Shown here: positions 24,015 to 37,754 of the stretch, one piece after another
Position numbering within the stretch: position 1 is the stretch's first letter
How the letters are laid out: the number at the start of each line of letters is the position of its first letter
Assembly: GCA_029959085.1 (NCBI GenBank)
Contig: JARWIR010000018.1
Span: forward strand, 3,038,001-3,102,000
DNA: 64,000 nucleotides
Direction: 5' to 3'
Origin: Nemophila menziesii
Taxonomy: Eukaryota > Streptophyta > Magnoliopsida > Boraginales > Hydrophyllaceae
Translations under genes and position numbers: made by a program
The notes under the pieces: generated by a model
The model's database searches: none
What the model saw: only the letters and a program-made list of their open reading frames with translations
What the model was told of the DNA's origin: nothing

Positions 24015-27000
24015 AGTGTTTTATTATATCTTTATTGTTTTTGTAGTCAATTTCGTGTTTTTTTTTTGAAATTATGTGTTTAAGTTTGATTATTTGTTAT
24101 GATTATGTGTTTTGATTGTGTATAATTGATTACATTACTATTTTTTCTAATATAACAGGTGTTTAAAAATAAAAACCGTTCCTTAAAATTAAATAAAAAA
24201 GGAAATATTTTTTATCATTTGCGACTATAGTGTAGTTGCTAGAGATGAAGAACAAGTCCTTAATGAGTGGGGGACATTGACGCCTAGTTCATGCGTATGA
24301 GCTAATCGAGAATAATGGGGTCATTCGCGACTACATAAGTAGTCGTTAATAATGGATTTAATATTTATTAAATTAATGGTGGTCCACTTTCGAACTCATT
24401 GGTTGCCACGCGTTTAATTTTAGTTTTCGCGACTACTTTGTAGTAGCGAATAAGCCAAGTCCAAAGTCAACATTAGCGACTAAATACCCTATCTTTCGTG
24501 ACTACTTGATGTAGTCACGAAAAATTGTTCTATATGTACTTCCTACCGAGCCATTCTCTCACACTCTCACTACTCCAAAACTTAAAAATCTAAACCTCTC
24601 TTATAAAATCTTCCATTTCCGACAACAATTGGAGTGTCTAACACCTCCAAATCACATCCAAAGGTAATAAATTCCTACTTTAAACCTTCATTTCTAATTT
24701 TTTTTGGAACACTTTATATGATTTTTTGCTAAATAATTTTTTTCTAACCTAATTTTTTTTGTTTGTGTTTATCTTCGAATCATATGGGCATGGTCATGAC
24801 TAAATGTATGTTTTATCAACTATTAGTGATGTAATTTTCATGATTTCTTTTTCGATTGTTTTTGTTCTTTGATTTTTCATGATATTTTGATTCCAAAATA
24901 TTGTGAATTTTTTAGGATGTGATTTATATTAGTTTTAACATATTTTAGACATAAGAACTGAAAAATATTAATTGTAAAAATTTATAATTTTTTTTTCTTT
25001 TTATTGTTAATGAATTCCAAATTTTATAGAGTGTTTTTAGTGTGATTTAGGTTAGTTGTGACACATTTAGATTGCTATAATTAAAAAAAATTAATTAAAG
25101 AAATTTATAATTAATTTTTAGTGGATTTGGCGTTTAGGTTATATGCTTAGCCCTGTTTTAATATGATTAGAATTATTAATGGACCTTTTTGCAATAAAAA
25201 AATATTAAATAATATTATAAGGACTAAAATGTAATTTTTGATAATTTTAAAGTTAATACTATTTGATAATCTTGGTTTACATAGGAATATGTATAACTTT
25301 TTAAAAAATACAACGATCTTTTTTCAATTAAAAAAATATTACATGTAATATATATATAGAAAGAGAGAAAGGAGATTCTGGATTTCTTTTATTTTTAATT
25401 TACACTTATACCCCTCACATTTTTTAAATATTTATTTTCTTTTGGGTGGATTTTGTATATTTACATTTATGTCCTCATGTATTTTTTAAAATAAGAGGTG
25501 TATTTAGTTTTTGTTAGCTGTATTTATGCTCTTGGTAAGTTCTCGTGTTTGTTGCTTCAAAGATGAATTAAGTTAAATTTACATTATAATTAAATTTTCT
25601 GTAGCTATGCTTAAACATTATAATATAGAGTTGTTAACACACATGTTTTGATGGTTATTTATGTAGCTTAGCCCATTAAAATATCTATCTATAGATATGT
25701 GTTTCTACTAGATGTTCTTCAATTTTATTAATGCTGAACACACTTGATAATAATCAGTCAATTAATAATAAGAATGAATAAAGTGCTACTTAAAATATTT
25801 ATTGTACAACCTCTCATAATTTAGACAACCCAACATCGATATTTCAGAATGTTGTTACAGAATGAACAAGGATTTAGTTTCAAGAGTAGTAAAGTAAACA
25901 TTACTGTTTAAACATCGATAAATAAAGCTTTACAATATGACATTTATGTTACTATTTGATTCATAAAAATTTGATCTCAAGACTTCATAGTCTCTGACTA
26001 TCGATCTTATATAATATACAATTTTACTATTGAAACTTAAAAAAATTAAAACAAATGTAGATAATATACTATATAATTTACTATTGAAACTTTAAAAAAA
26101 ACTTGATTTAAATTTCAACTAAATCTTATAAAATTTACAAATATTCAAATCTTTTAGTTTCAAATTTATATTTAAATGTATGTTATATATTTACACCCAA
26201 ATTCACAAGTTTGTATAACTGTTGCATTTTACAATATGAACAGTATTGCAAGCATAATAGCGTATGTAAATTAATGATCCCCTTCTTGTATTTTGCAACC
26301 CAAATTAAATATCCAACTGTCTCCCAAAGGTAGCCCAATAAACCATTATCTACTTATCAACCATTTTAGGCCCACTTACTTTTTATTTTCTCCTATTTAA
26401 ACAAATAAAGTCAAGCCATTACTCTGCAAAACCATCATACCCACGTACTCCACCCTTTCTATTTCTCTATTGACGCACCATCCAATTGTACCACCACATT
26501 CTTCTATTAGAATTTCACATAAATTCAAAATTCAGTTACCTTTTATAATACCTTCAATCCATATAAAACGGGTAGCCCATACATAACATAAGCACCTTGT
26601 AATTAAAATCTTCAGATAGATATGTATTTCTCTTTATCGTTTGTCTATTCTTCTTATCATTTATCAAACTTGTAGAAATATAACTTTATAGATGAATAAA
26701 CTTGTAATCAAAATTGCTACCCATGTTATGATGATTAATCTTGTAATGGGATTCTGTATTCGGTTAGATCTAGTTTTGTATTATTATTAGATCTAGTTTT
26801 TAATTGTATATATATCTTATTTTATTTTATAATTGGTAGATCTCAGTGTATATTATCATAGTTCTTCCATATCCAAAGTATTCTTGTTGTTATGTTATAA
26901 TTTGTTTCACATATTATAAATCTGATTGGTAAAAATAAGAACCTTACCTTTATTCCAACTTAGATCTTGTTACTATCAATTAATCATTTTATGCCACTCT

Positions 27001-27080
27001 CCATACTAGTGTTTTTCTCGAAAGTAATGCTTTTCTCAATAGTAATTTCTACAATAACATGAATTGAAACAATTCTGAAT

Positions 27081-27401
27081 ATGCTACTGAACAGTTTGAA
27101 GGAAATGTTAAAATTTCACAAGATCTTACATATAACCTATTACTCCTGGTACTCAAACATTGTGCCTTCATTAGGGACGGCTATTTATTTTGGCTCATAC
27201 TTTGATTTTTTTATCAGGTATTTTCTTCTTGGGGCTATGCTGATCTATTCAATCATCATATATCAATTTTACAATGTGAGTTTATCTTATAGCTATGAAT
27301 TTTATATATTTATATATGCTTTTAAATTGTTTAATTACTTGTTGATTTTGTACTTCAACATTTTTTCTTATCCACCTGTAACTTTGAAGATCATATTTTA
27401 A
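27081..27401 (+). pseudogene. hydrophobic 106-aa ORF in unit A'
   Basis: This is identical to the unit A ORF except for one residue (Thr to Pro at residue 30). The identity reflects the recent A/A' duplication and is not by itself evidence of selection. Confidence 0.3.
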
Positions 27402-27845
27402 ATCTGCTTGTTCATTATTTTAACTTTTATTGGACATGTTTTTTTAATAAAACTTTATTAATTTAAAAAAATATATTGTTAAAATAATTTATTTTTATTA
27501 TAAGACTAATTTTAATTTATTAATTTGAAATGTTATATATAATTTGTATTTTGCATGATATTTAGGACAAAATATCAAATATCTTTTTGTGGTTTAGTTA
27601 GAAGTTTCATACTCAATTACTATTTAGAAATGATTAGATAGGGACATATATATATTATAATATTCTTGGATGAAGGGTTCATCTAATGTGGAGTAAGGTT
27701 GTTGGTATTCAAATTATACAAAATACTTTTCTACAATTATTAAACTAATCTCCTAGATAAGAATAATTATAAAAAAATATATATTCTAGAAAGAAAGGTA
27801 TTCAGATAGGAATAAATATTTAAAATAAGATACAATGAAATATAT

Positions 27846-28248
27846 ATATGATATGAATATCTGTTAAGCTAAAACGTAACACATACTCTAAATATATCAC
27901 ACCCGCCGCTACTATCCTATTTTATCTTTTCTACCTCTTTAACATTCATTTCAATGCTTGATACTTTTTTAGTGTACTATAGCCAACAAAAACTCTTCTC
28001 CGATCTCTCAAATATAATATATATCATCAAACTTTGAAAAGAAGTGTATGATCTTTCAAAGGTTGATGATATGTATTATATTTGAGAGATCGTAGAAACG
28101 TTTTTGTCAACTATACTAAAATATGAAAGTTTAAGCATTGAAATTAATTTTAAAGAGGTAGAAAAGATAAAATCGGATAGTAGTGGCGAGTGTGATATAT
28201 TTAGGGTATATGTTACGTTTTAGCTTAACAAATATTTATATCATATTA
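27846..28248. repeat. fold-back hairpin, unit A'
   Basis: This is nearly identical to the unit A hairpin. Confidence 0.85.
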
Positions 28249-29057
28249 TTTTTTTATATTAATATTCTCGGGCTAAGTTACTAAGGAAGGATGTATGGAG
28301 GAGCAAATGGGTTTGTAGTCCTTACCGATAAGGTGAGCAAATGGACAGGTAAGCTTGATCCGTGAAAACCCGGCCCATCTCCGCAGATTTTGGGACTTTA
28401 TCACTTTACTTTTTAGCTAAACCCACGTACTTGGACATAAATCGGGCATTAGTGTTATCAGAACTCTAAAATTATTATAAGAAGTATAATAACATTTCAC
28501 AATATTAATTATATTACATTAATAACTCATTTTATTAATTAAACAAATTTATGATATTATTAAATATAACATTTCAGTTTCTAGATTATATGAATTCTAA
28601 CCTTCTAATTTGTCAAAATCTAATTACCATCATTATATAATTTATAGCATACTAAATATACTAAAACCAAAAGACACTGGACCATTTGGTGTTATTTATA
28701 TGGTAAACTTCGTTTTAAGCTATATGTGTGACATATTACCAGTTGTTTAAAAGTTATTTATAGTTGTGATTAACTTTGTTGGGAGAAGCTTCACAACTGC
28801 TTCACTGCTTTACTTTATACTATATTCTTTCGATGTAGCTATCAGGTTTGTTATTATTCATTTGAGTCAAAATAAGTCATAAAATCTATAAATTTATCTA
28901 ATTTACCATTAAGTAAGATATTCTAAGATTCAGCACTATTGGTAAATCAGCCAAAAAAATAATACAATGTATATACAGTAATATGTATTATTCTTCAAAG
29001 AAATTTGATAACTTCAATATTAATAAAATATAAATTTACTATATTAATATAGACCCA

Positions 29058-29100
29058 TGATGAGGAAGTTGTTGACACGAGTGGTTACGAAACAGATTGA
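29058..29100 (+). pseudogene. truncated acidic C-terminal exon, unit A'
   Basis: This has the same truncated form and junction as unit A. Confidence 0.45.
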
Positions 29101-30462
29101 AGTGTTTTATTATATCTTTATTGTTTTTGTAGTCAATTTTGTGGTTTTTTTTTTGAAATTCTGTGTTTAAGTTTAATTATTTGTTATGATTATGTGTTTT
29201 GATTGTGTATAATTGATTAAATTACTATTTTTTCTAATATAACAGGTGTTTAAAAATTAAAACCGTTCCTTACAATTAAATAAAAAAGGAAATATTTTTT
29301 ATCATTTGCGACTACATTGTAGTTGCTAGAGATGAAGAACAAGTCCTTAATGAGTGGGGGGACATTTACTCCTAGTTCATGCGTATGAGCTACTCGAGAA
29401 TGATGGGGTCATTCGCGACTACATAAGTAGTCGTTAATAATGGATTTAATATTTATTAAATTAATGGTGGTCCACTTTCCCACCCATTGGTTGCCACGCG
29501 TTTAATTTTTAGTTTTCGCGATTACTTTGTAGTATCGAATAAGCCAAGTCTCGGTCAAAAAACTGAGTCAAACTCAACATTAGCGACTAAATACCCTATC
29601 TTTCGTGACTACTTGATGTAGTCACGAAAAATATTGTTCTATATGTACTTCCTACCGAGCCATTCTCTCACACTCTCACTACTCCAAAACTTAAAAATCT
29701 GAACCTTTCTTCGAAAATCTTCCATTTCTGACAACAATTAGAGTGTCTAACACCTCCAAATCACATCCAAAGGTAATAAATTCCTACTTTAAACCTTCAT
29801 TTCTCATTTTTTTTGGAACACTTTATATGATTTTTGCTAAATAATTTTTTCTAACCTAATTTTTTTTGGTTGTGTTTATCTTCGAATCATATGGGCATGG
29901 TCATGACTCAATGTATGTTTTTTTATCAACTATTCGTGATGTAATTTTCATGATTTCTTTTTCAATTGTTTTTGTTCTTTGATTTTTCATGTTATTTTGA
30001 TTCCAAAATATTGTGAGTGTTTTAGTATGTGATTTATGTTAGTTTTAACATATTTTAGACGTAAGAACTGAAAAATATTAATTGTAAAAATTTATACAAA
30101 AAATAATTCTTTTCTTTTTATCCTTAATGAATTCCAAATTTTATAGAGTGTTTTTAGTGTGATTTAGGTTAGTTGTGACACATTTAGATTGCTATAATTA
30201 AAAAAATTAATTAAATAAATTTATAATTAATTTTTAGTGGATTTGGCGTTTAGGTTATATGCTTAGCCCTGTTTTAATATGATTAGAATTATTAATGGAC
30301 CTTTTTGCAATTAAAAAAAGATTAAATAATATTATAAGGACTAAAATGTAATTTTTGATAATTTTAAATTTAATACTTTTTGATAATCTTGGTGTACATA
30401 GGAGTATGTATAACTTTTTAAAAAATACAACGATCTTTTTTCAATTAAAAAAATATTACATG

Positions 30463-30500
30463 AAATATATATATATATAAATATATATATATATATGTAT
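30463..30500. repeat. AT-dinucleotide microsatellite
   Basis: An interrupted (AT)n run expanded only in unit A'. The other units have a short TATATATA at this place. Confidence 0.85.
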
Positions 30501-31037
30501 AGAAAGAGAGAAAGGTGATTTCTTTTATTTTTTATTTACACTTATACCCCTCACATTTTTTAAATATATATTTTCTTTTGGGTGGATTTTTTATATTTAC
30601 ATTTATGTCCCCATATATTTTTTTAAATAAGAAGTGTATTTAGTTTTAGTTAGATGTATTTATGCTCTTGGTAAGTTCTCGTGTTTGTTGCTTCAAAGAT
30701 GAATTAAGTTTAATTCACACCAGAATTAAATTGTCTGTAGCTATGCTGAAACATTACAATATAGAGTGGTTAACACACATGTTTTAATGGTTATTTATGT
30801 ATCTTAGCTCGTTAAAATATCTATCGATAGATATGTGTTTCTACTAGATGTTCTTCAATTTTATTAATGCTGAACACACTTGATAGTAATCATTCAATTA
30901 ACAACAGGAATGAATAAAGTGCTACTTAAAATATTTATTGTACAACCTCTCATAATTTAGACAACCCAACGTCGATAATTCAGAATGTTGTTAAAGAATG
31001 AACAAGGATTTAGTTTCAAGAGTAGTAAAGTAAACAA

Positions 31038-31854
31038 AACTGTATTAAATTTTGATTGTGAAAATGATCTACTCTTTTTTTTGGACATAATTGATCTACT
31101 CTTCTTATCGAAGTATATTTCTTTTCCATGATTACATTTCCAATATAAAGTTGACATCTAAAGCGTGCTTACATAGACTGGGGGATACATTGTTTATTTT
31201 TTTCTATAGCGACTTACGAGACTCAAATTATGCAGATATATACGAATTCCAAATGTTTGCTCGTGAGTGCACACGAGAGTAAGCAGTATTGTTCAAACCT
31301 CAAGGAATGTTTGGAGAAATAATATAACATCTTTCTTGTCCCAGATTTTGTTCTTAAGGTAGTGGCTTCTTCACAACACTACAATTCGATCTACGTCCTC
31401 TTCAATCTAGTTCGTTATTTTATTTCGGTTTTTCATACTTGCTTTTTAATCTTTTAGTGGTAAGTTAAAGGTTATTTTCACATTTAAAGTTTAAAAAAAA
31501 TATCATGACAGTACCGTTTTCCTAAACAAACATTATAATCATTATAAAAATAAATTAAATTAAAATAATTGATCGTTTATATTATGTTATAGTTAAAATA
31601 AAATACTTTCTTAATTAGTTTTATATTTATGTATTAGTGTAAATAACTTAAAATAATGATAATGTATTAGTTTATGATTTAGATTGTGTTCAAGAAAATA
31701 GTATTTTTCACCACAAGAACCAAGATTTTCTCGCTCATGCGGGTACTCTAAATATAACAACAATCATAAAATATTTTATTTTATTCTTCACACTAATACA
31801 AAAACCGAATCCGACAGCCCTAGATCTTTGAATCCCATACCCCATCCACAACAG
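31038..31854. other. non-coding segment right of the array
   Basis: No gene is supported. The part at 31060-31240 is homologous to 37085-37230 (shared runs CCATGATTACAT and GACTTACGAGACT-like). The rest is AT-rich unique sequence with a decayed poly(A/T) character. Confidence 0.6.
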
Positions 31855-34800
31855 CTAATTGTTCAATATTTAGAAACCCTTCTTTAAACATCTCCATACA
31901 CCTTTGTTTAAACCTATTAGCATAGATCAAACAAGTTTCATACTCTCCACTAATATTCCACAATCAGCACGATTTTTCGAGAACAACTAACAGCTTAAAT
32001 CGAGAATTAGGGTAATGGGTAGAAGCAAAAACAACTTCGAATACTAAAACCAAGTGGTGTATGACAATAACTCTACTAATTTGGTTGCAACTTATTGGGT
32101 TTTATTCCCAGTAGGATTACAAATATATCTACTAGCTTGAGCTACAACAAAAGCATATTAATCAAGATTATATCCAACTGAATCATAAGATTCCTTGGAT
32201 CTCGACCCATCGTAATCCATTCCAAGCCCACCATCAATGTCTATAATATTCACAATAACACGAAGGAAAATTAGTTCAGTATAGATTTTAGCAGCTTCAC
32301 AACAAACCTAGTTGAAAGATTGTGGACGGAATTTGTGATCCCATACAGAAATGCAACAACCGAATACTCAAGCATTCCAGATTTCTCATCTTTCTTCACA
32401 TCACAAAGAATTTATGTAGTTGTACAACAGGATTTTTCATTTTCAATTTCCCTCATCCTATAACGTACATATAAATTAACATATTTTTGTTGATAAATAT
32501 AGAGGTTTTTCATTATGTCTGAATTGAATGCAAAGTGGGTTGTGTGTATACGCATACCAACTAAACATTGTATTTTTAGACTTAATATGATTGTACACAG
32601 TGGGGAAAATTAAGGAGAGTAATGGAGTTATTATCAATCAGACAACACCATGCTCGAACTCTCCTTATTCAAATGCTTTATTTAATAATGTTATACAACT
32701 TTCTATATTTGATCACAAGAACATTCAATATATTTAACTTAATTGAAATGATTGGCTTGGAGAAGCTTTTGCATTCATTCAAATTCCACCATAGATAAGA
32801 GTAATGTCATTTCCAATAATCATGTAATCTAATTTATACTTAACACTATTGGAAAAAAAGGTGAAGAAATTAAAAACTATTGAGATTACTAAATATGCAT
32901 CAACTAATAACTATAAACTACTAACGAAATATATGACTTTATGTTTCAAACAAAGATAATCGTTTTGCAAAATAAGAGTTAACAATTACATATCATAACT
33001 AAAGAAATCATATAATTAAACAATTCAAAATTAATGTCTAAAATGAATTACCAAAATCTAACTAAGAATATAAATTAGTATATATATATATACATAAATA
33101 ATATATACATTAGCAAATACTATGAATTCACACTTTAATATTGTAACACACAAAATCATCTACAAGAAAACTGAATCTATGTATAAACTACAGAATACAT
33201 ATATCATTAATTAATAGGTTGGTTTGGCAAACTCATATACCCAATTACAACACTATTGTCTGGTATATTCTTTCAAACACTCCTAAGGTTGATAATACCA
33301 ACTCAAACATTCATTCTCACTCTTCTCCAATTTAAATCAGCATGAATCACAATTCACTAACATATGAAATTGTTTAGATCACAGATGTTACATCTGTAAA
33401 CTACACAATTCTCCTGGATTGACTCAACTTTTGGACAGTTGAACTAATTAAAACATAATCATGAAAGTTAATCAAGCAATTCCATGTAAGAATCAACTTT
33501 ATCATTTTGATATGGTTAATTCGTTCATGAAACAATTGAATGAAATAGATTTAGAATTAGGTACATACGTCTTCTTTCTTATTAACAAAATCTAACTAGA
33601 CATGTATGTTGACAAGTATGTAATACGATGATATGTGAAATGAAATAATTTAGAAAATCGAAATACAACAAAGAAAACCTAGCATGGTGGCAATGGAACA
33701 AGAGAAAGGATAGAACGAGAGGGAAAAGAGATCGTTAAAAGCAAATCATATGGTAAAAGTCCAAATCTAATGTCATATAACTTAACATTTGGTTTCAGCC
33801 CACAAAAGTTGGGCCAAAAAAGTTAATCTATTTTGTATAAGTGATAATTCCTAATTTTAGTATAAGCCTATAAATCATGTTTAAAAAGTCTAGTTTAAAG
33901 TTCAAATGAATAAAATCTATAATTTAATTTTAGATAATCTTGATATAATAAAGTTTGATATTAAGAAAAGAGTACACAACCATAAACATTAGAAAAAATC
34001 CAGAAAAAAAATGAAAAGGAAAATGAAAGGTTGAGAAACATTGAAATATAAAACCTAAAACTCATATCTTCATTCGAACAAAAAACCAAAAAAAAAAGTC
34101 TCTTCCTACTCACCTTCCCACCAAACCACTCTCATGCAAAGGAGCACCTCTGCTACTCGTGGACCATTCTCCATCAGCATCAACTCAGCTTGCCTACTCC
34201 ATCAGCAATTGAAGAACTCAAATTAACGTTAAAAATAATCTTTACCATTAAGACTTAAAAAATTAAATTATATTTAACCTAATCTCATAACGTTTACAGT
34301 TTTCTAAAATTATCTAATTTAAATCGTGATGTTTATTATATCATTATACAAATCCTTCTATGGCCAATTTATGATCATTAGAAGCCTCTTACCATATGAG
34401 AAGTGATGCTAGTGAGCAGCTAAGTCCTATACTGCATATTTTTTAATTGTTTTTCATTAAATATCCATTTGACGGTCTAATAGACATGTGTTGGAAATAG
34501 AGATGAGTTTTTTGACGGGCTTGGATAGTGGGCCGACTAAATTAATTAACACGATCCATCAAATAAGTATACATGTATTTTGGATTCTAAATTAACAATA
34601 GTCAACAAAATTATATCATCTAGACTAGTAATTCGCATGATGTACACTTAAGGGTAGTTTAGGCCAAGATATTTAGTACACTGGGTTGGACCTTATGAAG
34701 GTACTTTGTTTGGTTATGGCCATTTGGAGTCAATCACCCTTTTTATAATACATAAGTCTCTATTATAGTAGCCATCTCATTTTCTTCAAATTTGCTTCTC

Positions 34801-35480
34801 TCTCCATTCTTGTCGGAAAAGGGACGAGCGTCCAATTTCTACTATTAGACTAAGATTACTTCCCTGGGAGGAAGATATGATGTTTCGTGAAGGACCAACC
34901 ATTATATGAGATAACAATTAAAATTTGAAAAGAGCATAGTGAAAATAAAAAGAAATTACTATGGTGTTTATAAAAGGTAAATGATTGTTTACCTTTTCGA
35001 AGTAATTATTACCAAAAGATGTTTCGTGTTCTGGGTAACCGTGGAAAACTTCTCAAGAACAGAGCATTAAAATCAACTATATACAGAAAAAACAAACTTC
35101 AACGGTTGGCGTATTCCTAAAATCGACCCCTGTATTTGCACATCTTACAAGATACTCGTAAAATTATTTGTATATGCTAATCGGCTTTGAGAAATGCATT
35201 ATGGAAGTATTGTTAGAATTTTCATAAAGAGTACACTACTTAGGAGGCCAACAACGCAATGACATGACAATAAAAATTTCCAAAAACTCAAAGCCTTGGA
35301 GACATGACCTTGAAAAGAGTAACAACAATGATGGTGTATTAAGATAAGTTGTTCACAAGACTGACAATGTAGCCGGAGTACCCTAAAATAAAATGTCATC
35401 ATTTGTATACAAATCAAATTGTTGAAATACCGATTATATTATCGGCATAAGGAAAGGTAAAAGATCAACTTCAAGGATAA
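31855..35480. repeat. segmental duplication, copy 1
   Basis: This matches 43895-48190 in the same order, with roughly 75-85% identity by eye. It contains a decayed reading frame on the minus strand (31855-32110), a copy of the roughly 1-kb module (32440-33560) and a non-coding right part. It lacks the LINE insertion and a roughly 300-bp segment found in copy 2. No intact gene was seen. Confidence 0.75.
32440..33560. repeat. 1-kb module, copy M1
   Basis: Four diverged copies of this AT-rich module occur. The recognisable core is TTCGCTTGGAGAAGCTT-like at about 32750, preceded by ACATTCAATATATT and followed by blocks ending near AATAGGTTGGTTTG (33216). It is non-coding. Confidence 0.7.
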
Positions 35481-36927
35481 GCGTATTTCGAAAACAAATT
35501 TCATCAGCGTACTTCACGAGACACTTATATTGTCGTCCGTTGACGGTGATATGGTGTCAACACTTGTGGTACCATTACTAGTATTTGCATGCGGAGGAAT
35601 ATACTCATACAATTGTCATCAAAGCAGGACCGATCACATATCAATGAAAACCGTAGAAGAGGCAAATGAATTCCTTTGATCATATCCAAGCAAATTATAC
35701 CAATCACAAATAATAAAAAGGGTATTGATAAGTTAAAATTAAGCGTCAACACCAAATCAACCATAAGAAATATGGGATGGCTGAGGCCGAAGACATGGCC
35801 GCTAGGCCTTGGGTAATTCGTTTCGTCAAGGGTAGAGAAGTGCCAAACTCGCCAGAGGATAGGTACGCCGAAGGAATAATATTTCATATGCGACCAACAT
35901 TTGAGGGTAGCATCTTGCTAGACAACATGATCCAATTACAATTCAATCCCCACATCAACTTAAATTATGCACTCAAAAAAATAAATACACCATTCTGCTA
36001 CCGAAATGGGAAATTCTATCTCTCTTTTAATATTATTATGGTTATTATACCATCTAAAAACCTTTATAACTCCTCGGATCATGAGAAAACTTTATCACAT
36101 TGTGCTAATATTCAGCGATGGAATTTCACATGGAGCACACCGCCCTTTGCCCTTGACCTAGTGTATGGTTTCATAAAATTTTGGGTACGTAAAGGATGTC
36201 TCGAAAATATCAAGGTAGAGCATCTTAATAGTGATCGATATCAAGGAATCCTGACTTCCTTGATAATCACCGTTTTAATTATCAAGCTGTGTTATTTCTT
36301 CACTTCTACTAGTTATTGAATCAATTAATCGGCTCAACAGGTCACTAATGGGATATTTTATGTTTTATCACTATGTCACATCTAACTATCCATTCTATAT
36401 AAAAAACACATCCATTACGCTTCTCTCCAAACCCACCCCTTTTCTTCTTGATCTTGAAAATTCAATTATTAAATTTGATTTGACTTTATTGTGATAAAGA
36501 GGCATAAAGCTAGATAAGAGAGTGAGGGAAACTTATCACCTCTTCATGAACCTTGATTCCTCAGTTTATAAAGTAATCATCTTCCTCCAGTTTAATGATA
36601 TATCAATTTATAAAATGCATGGGAGTTTTAACAACTCGTTTACTTAAAAGTTTATATAATTTTAACATCCTAGTCCAGTGTACGGCTCTCACTTGTTCAT
36701 AATCATTTCAAAGTATCTTATTTTCTAATAGTGTGGCTTCAAATTATATTATATGTTGTCTTTGTATACACAATCCGTTCTATGAAGGATAGAAACAGAG
36801 AAATGACAAATACTTCTTGTAATCATATTTTGTCAAGTGTCGACATAGACAAAGCATTGACCTGGGTTGGGAAAGGTATATGTGCGGATGGACTCGTTAA
36901 ATATTAAATGTCTGATTACTCCATTAA
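35481..36927. other. unique stretch with one unassigned ORF
   Basis: An open frame of 180 codons occurs at 35777-36319 on the plus strand, and a 120-codon frame overlaps its left part on the minus strand. Neither shows a motif I recognise, and in such AT-rich DNA the length is only mildly unusual. A short inverted repeat (TCAAGGAA/TTCCTTGA) lies at about 36240-36264. The rest shows nothing identifiable. Confidence 0.4.
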
Positions 36928-37239
36928 TTAGGAATTCATTTTGGTATATGTTCTTTTTTGTATAGAGTAATGAGATTCATGAATTGAATAAAGGTGCGAA
37001 TCGAGGTCAACTTCAATTGGATAAGGGTGATATGGAGAAGGTTGTCGCTGCATTAATGGTTGTATTAAATGGTTATTGTGAGAATGTTCTACTCTTCTTG
37101 GGCAAGTATCTTTTTTTCCATGATTACATATCCAATATAAGTTTGACGTCTTGATCGTGCTTATATAGATTGGGGCATACATTGTTTCTTTACTTGTATA
37201 GAGTCTTACGAGACTTAAATTATGGAGAAATATTTTATC

Positions 37240-37520
37240 TCAAGCATATTTAAAATATCAACTTACTAAAGTCATTCACTTGGAAAAACATTTGTATTCC
37301 TCTATTTAGTACAAATTCCAAGAGATATTAGTCGAAATGTTATGGAAACGATCATGTATACTGAAAATTATAAAAATTACAAAAAATTAAACTTAGTAAA
37401 TATGTATGTGAAACTAACAATGAATAACTATTAATAATTCATTTACATCAATTCATTTTCGAGTGATAACTTACTATTCCATTCCATTCTGCTTTGTGTA
37501 CTTTACCATATGATCTCGCA
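37240..37520. repeat. half-module repeat, copy 1
   Basis: A block starting AAATATCAACTTACTAAAG is homologous to 40555-40860 (AGATATCAACTTAGTGAAG) and, more weakly, to the core of the 1-kb modules. This suggests an older internal duplication in the module. It is non-coding. Confidence 0.55.
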
Positions 37521-37754
37521 CAACCAGAATATACATTAGATTTTATACAATACTTTTGCCCAGATATTACTTTCTCTACAAACATATAATGTAAGAATCT
37601 TTACAAATGATTTAGAAAAAATTATTTGATCAGCTCTACATAATTTTTATATACAAGAAATAACCTTCATTTATGAGAAACTTCAATGGCTCAACTTCAT
37701 ATGATACAGATTCATTTAATGGAATGGATTCCGATTTGCAGTTGTCCTCATCCA

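Larger units (their letters stand above)
20937..26444 (+). repeat. array unit C
   Basis: The unit is 5508 bp long and closest in structure to B, including the extra segment (about 23563-23975). Small private changes include a duplicated GTTAGAATTT near 21590-21606 and a duplicated TTTGGCTCATACTTTGATTT near 21680-21727. Confidence 0.9.
10205..31037 (+). repeat. tandem array of four 5.2-5.5-kb units (A, B, C, A')
   Basis: The anchor GTACTCCACCCTTTC occurs at 10205, 15386, 20937 and 26445, giving periods of 5181, 5551 and 5508 bp. Homology of the last unit stops near 31037. Each unit contains, in order: a leader-like segment with a hydrophobic ORF, a fold-back hairpin, an acidic C-terminal exon, a decayed TAGCGACTAC cluster, the 5' end of a TNPA-like gene with its intron, and an AT-rich tail ending in a promoter-like segment. 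The first unit is cut at its left end by the CACTA element, so further units may lie to the left of the window. Confidence 0.95.
26445..31037 (+). repeat. array unit A' (truncated)
   Basis: About 4.6 kb is present. It is nearly identical to unit A up to roughly 30340 and shares its deletion junction near 29058. After 30340 it is clearly more diverged from A, and array homology ends near 31037, where unrelated sequence begins. Confidence 0.9.

Noticed and set aside
10841..27401. near-identity of the hydrophobic ORF in A and A' as evidence of selection
   Set aside because: Surrounding non-coding DNA of A and A' is equally similar, and the copies in B and C are broken.
35777..36319. 180-codon plus-strand ORF as a gene
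   Set aside because: No recognisable motif, no clear promoter or splice context, and an overlapping minus-strand frame of 120 codons. It was kept only as an unassigned frame.
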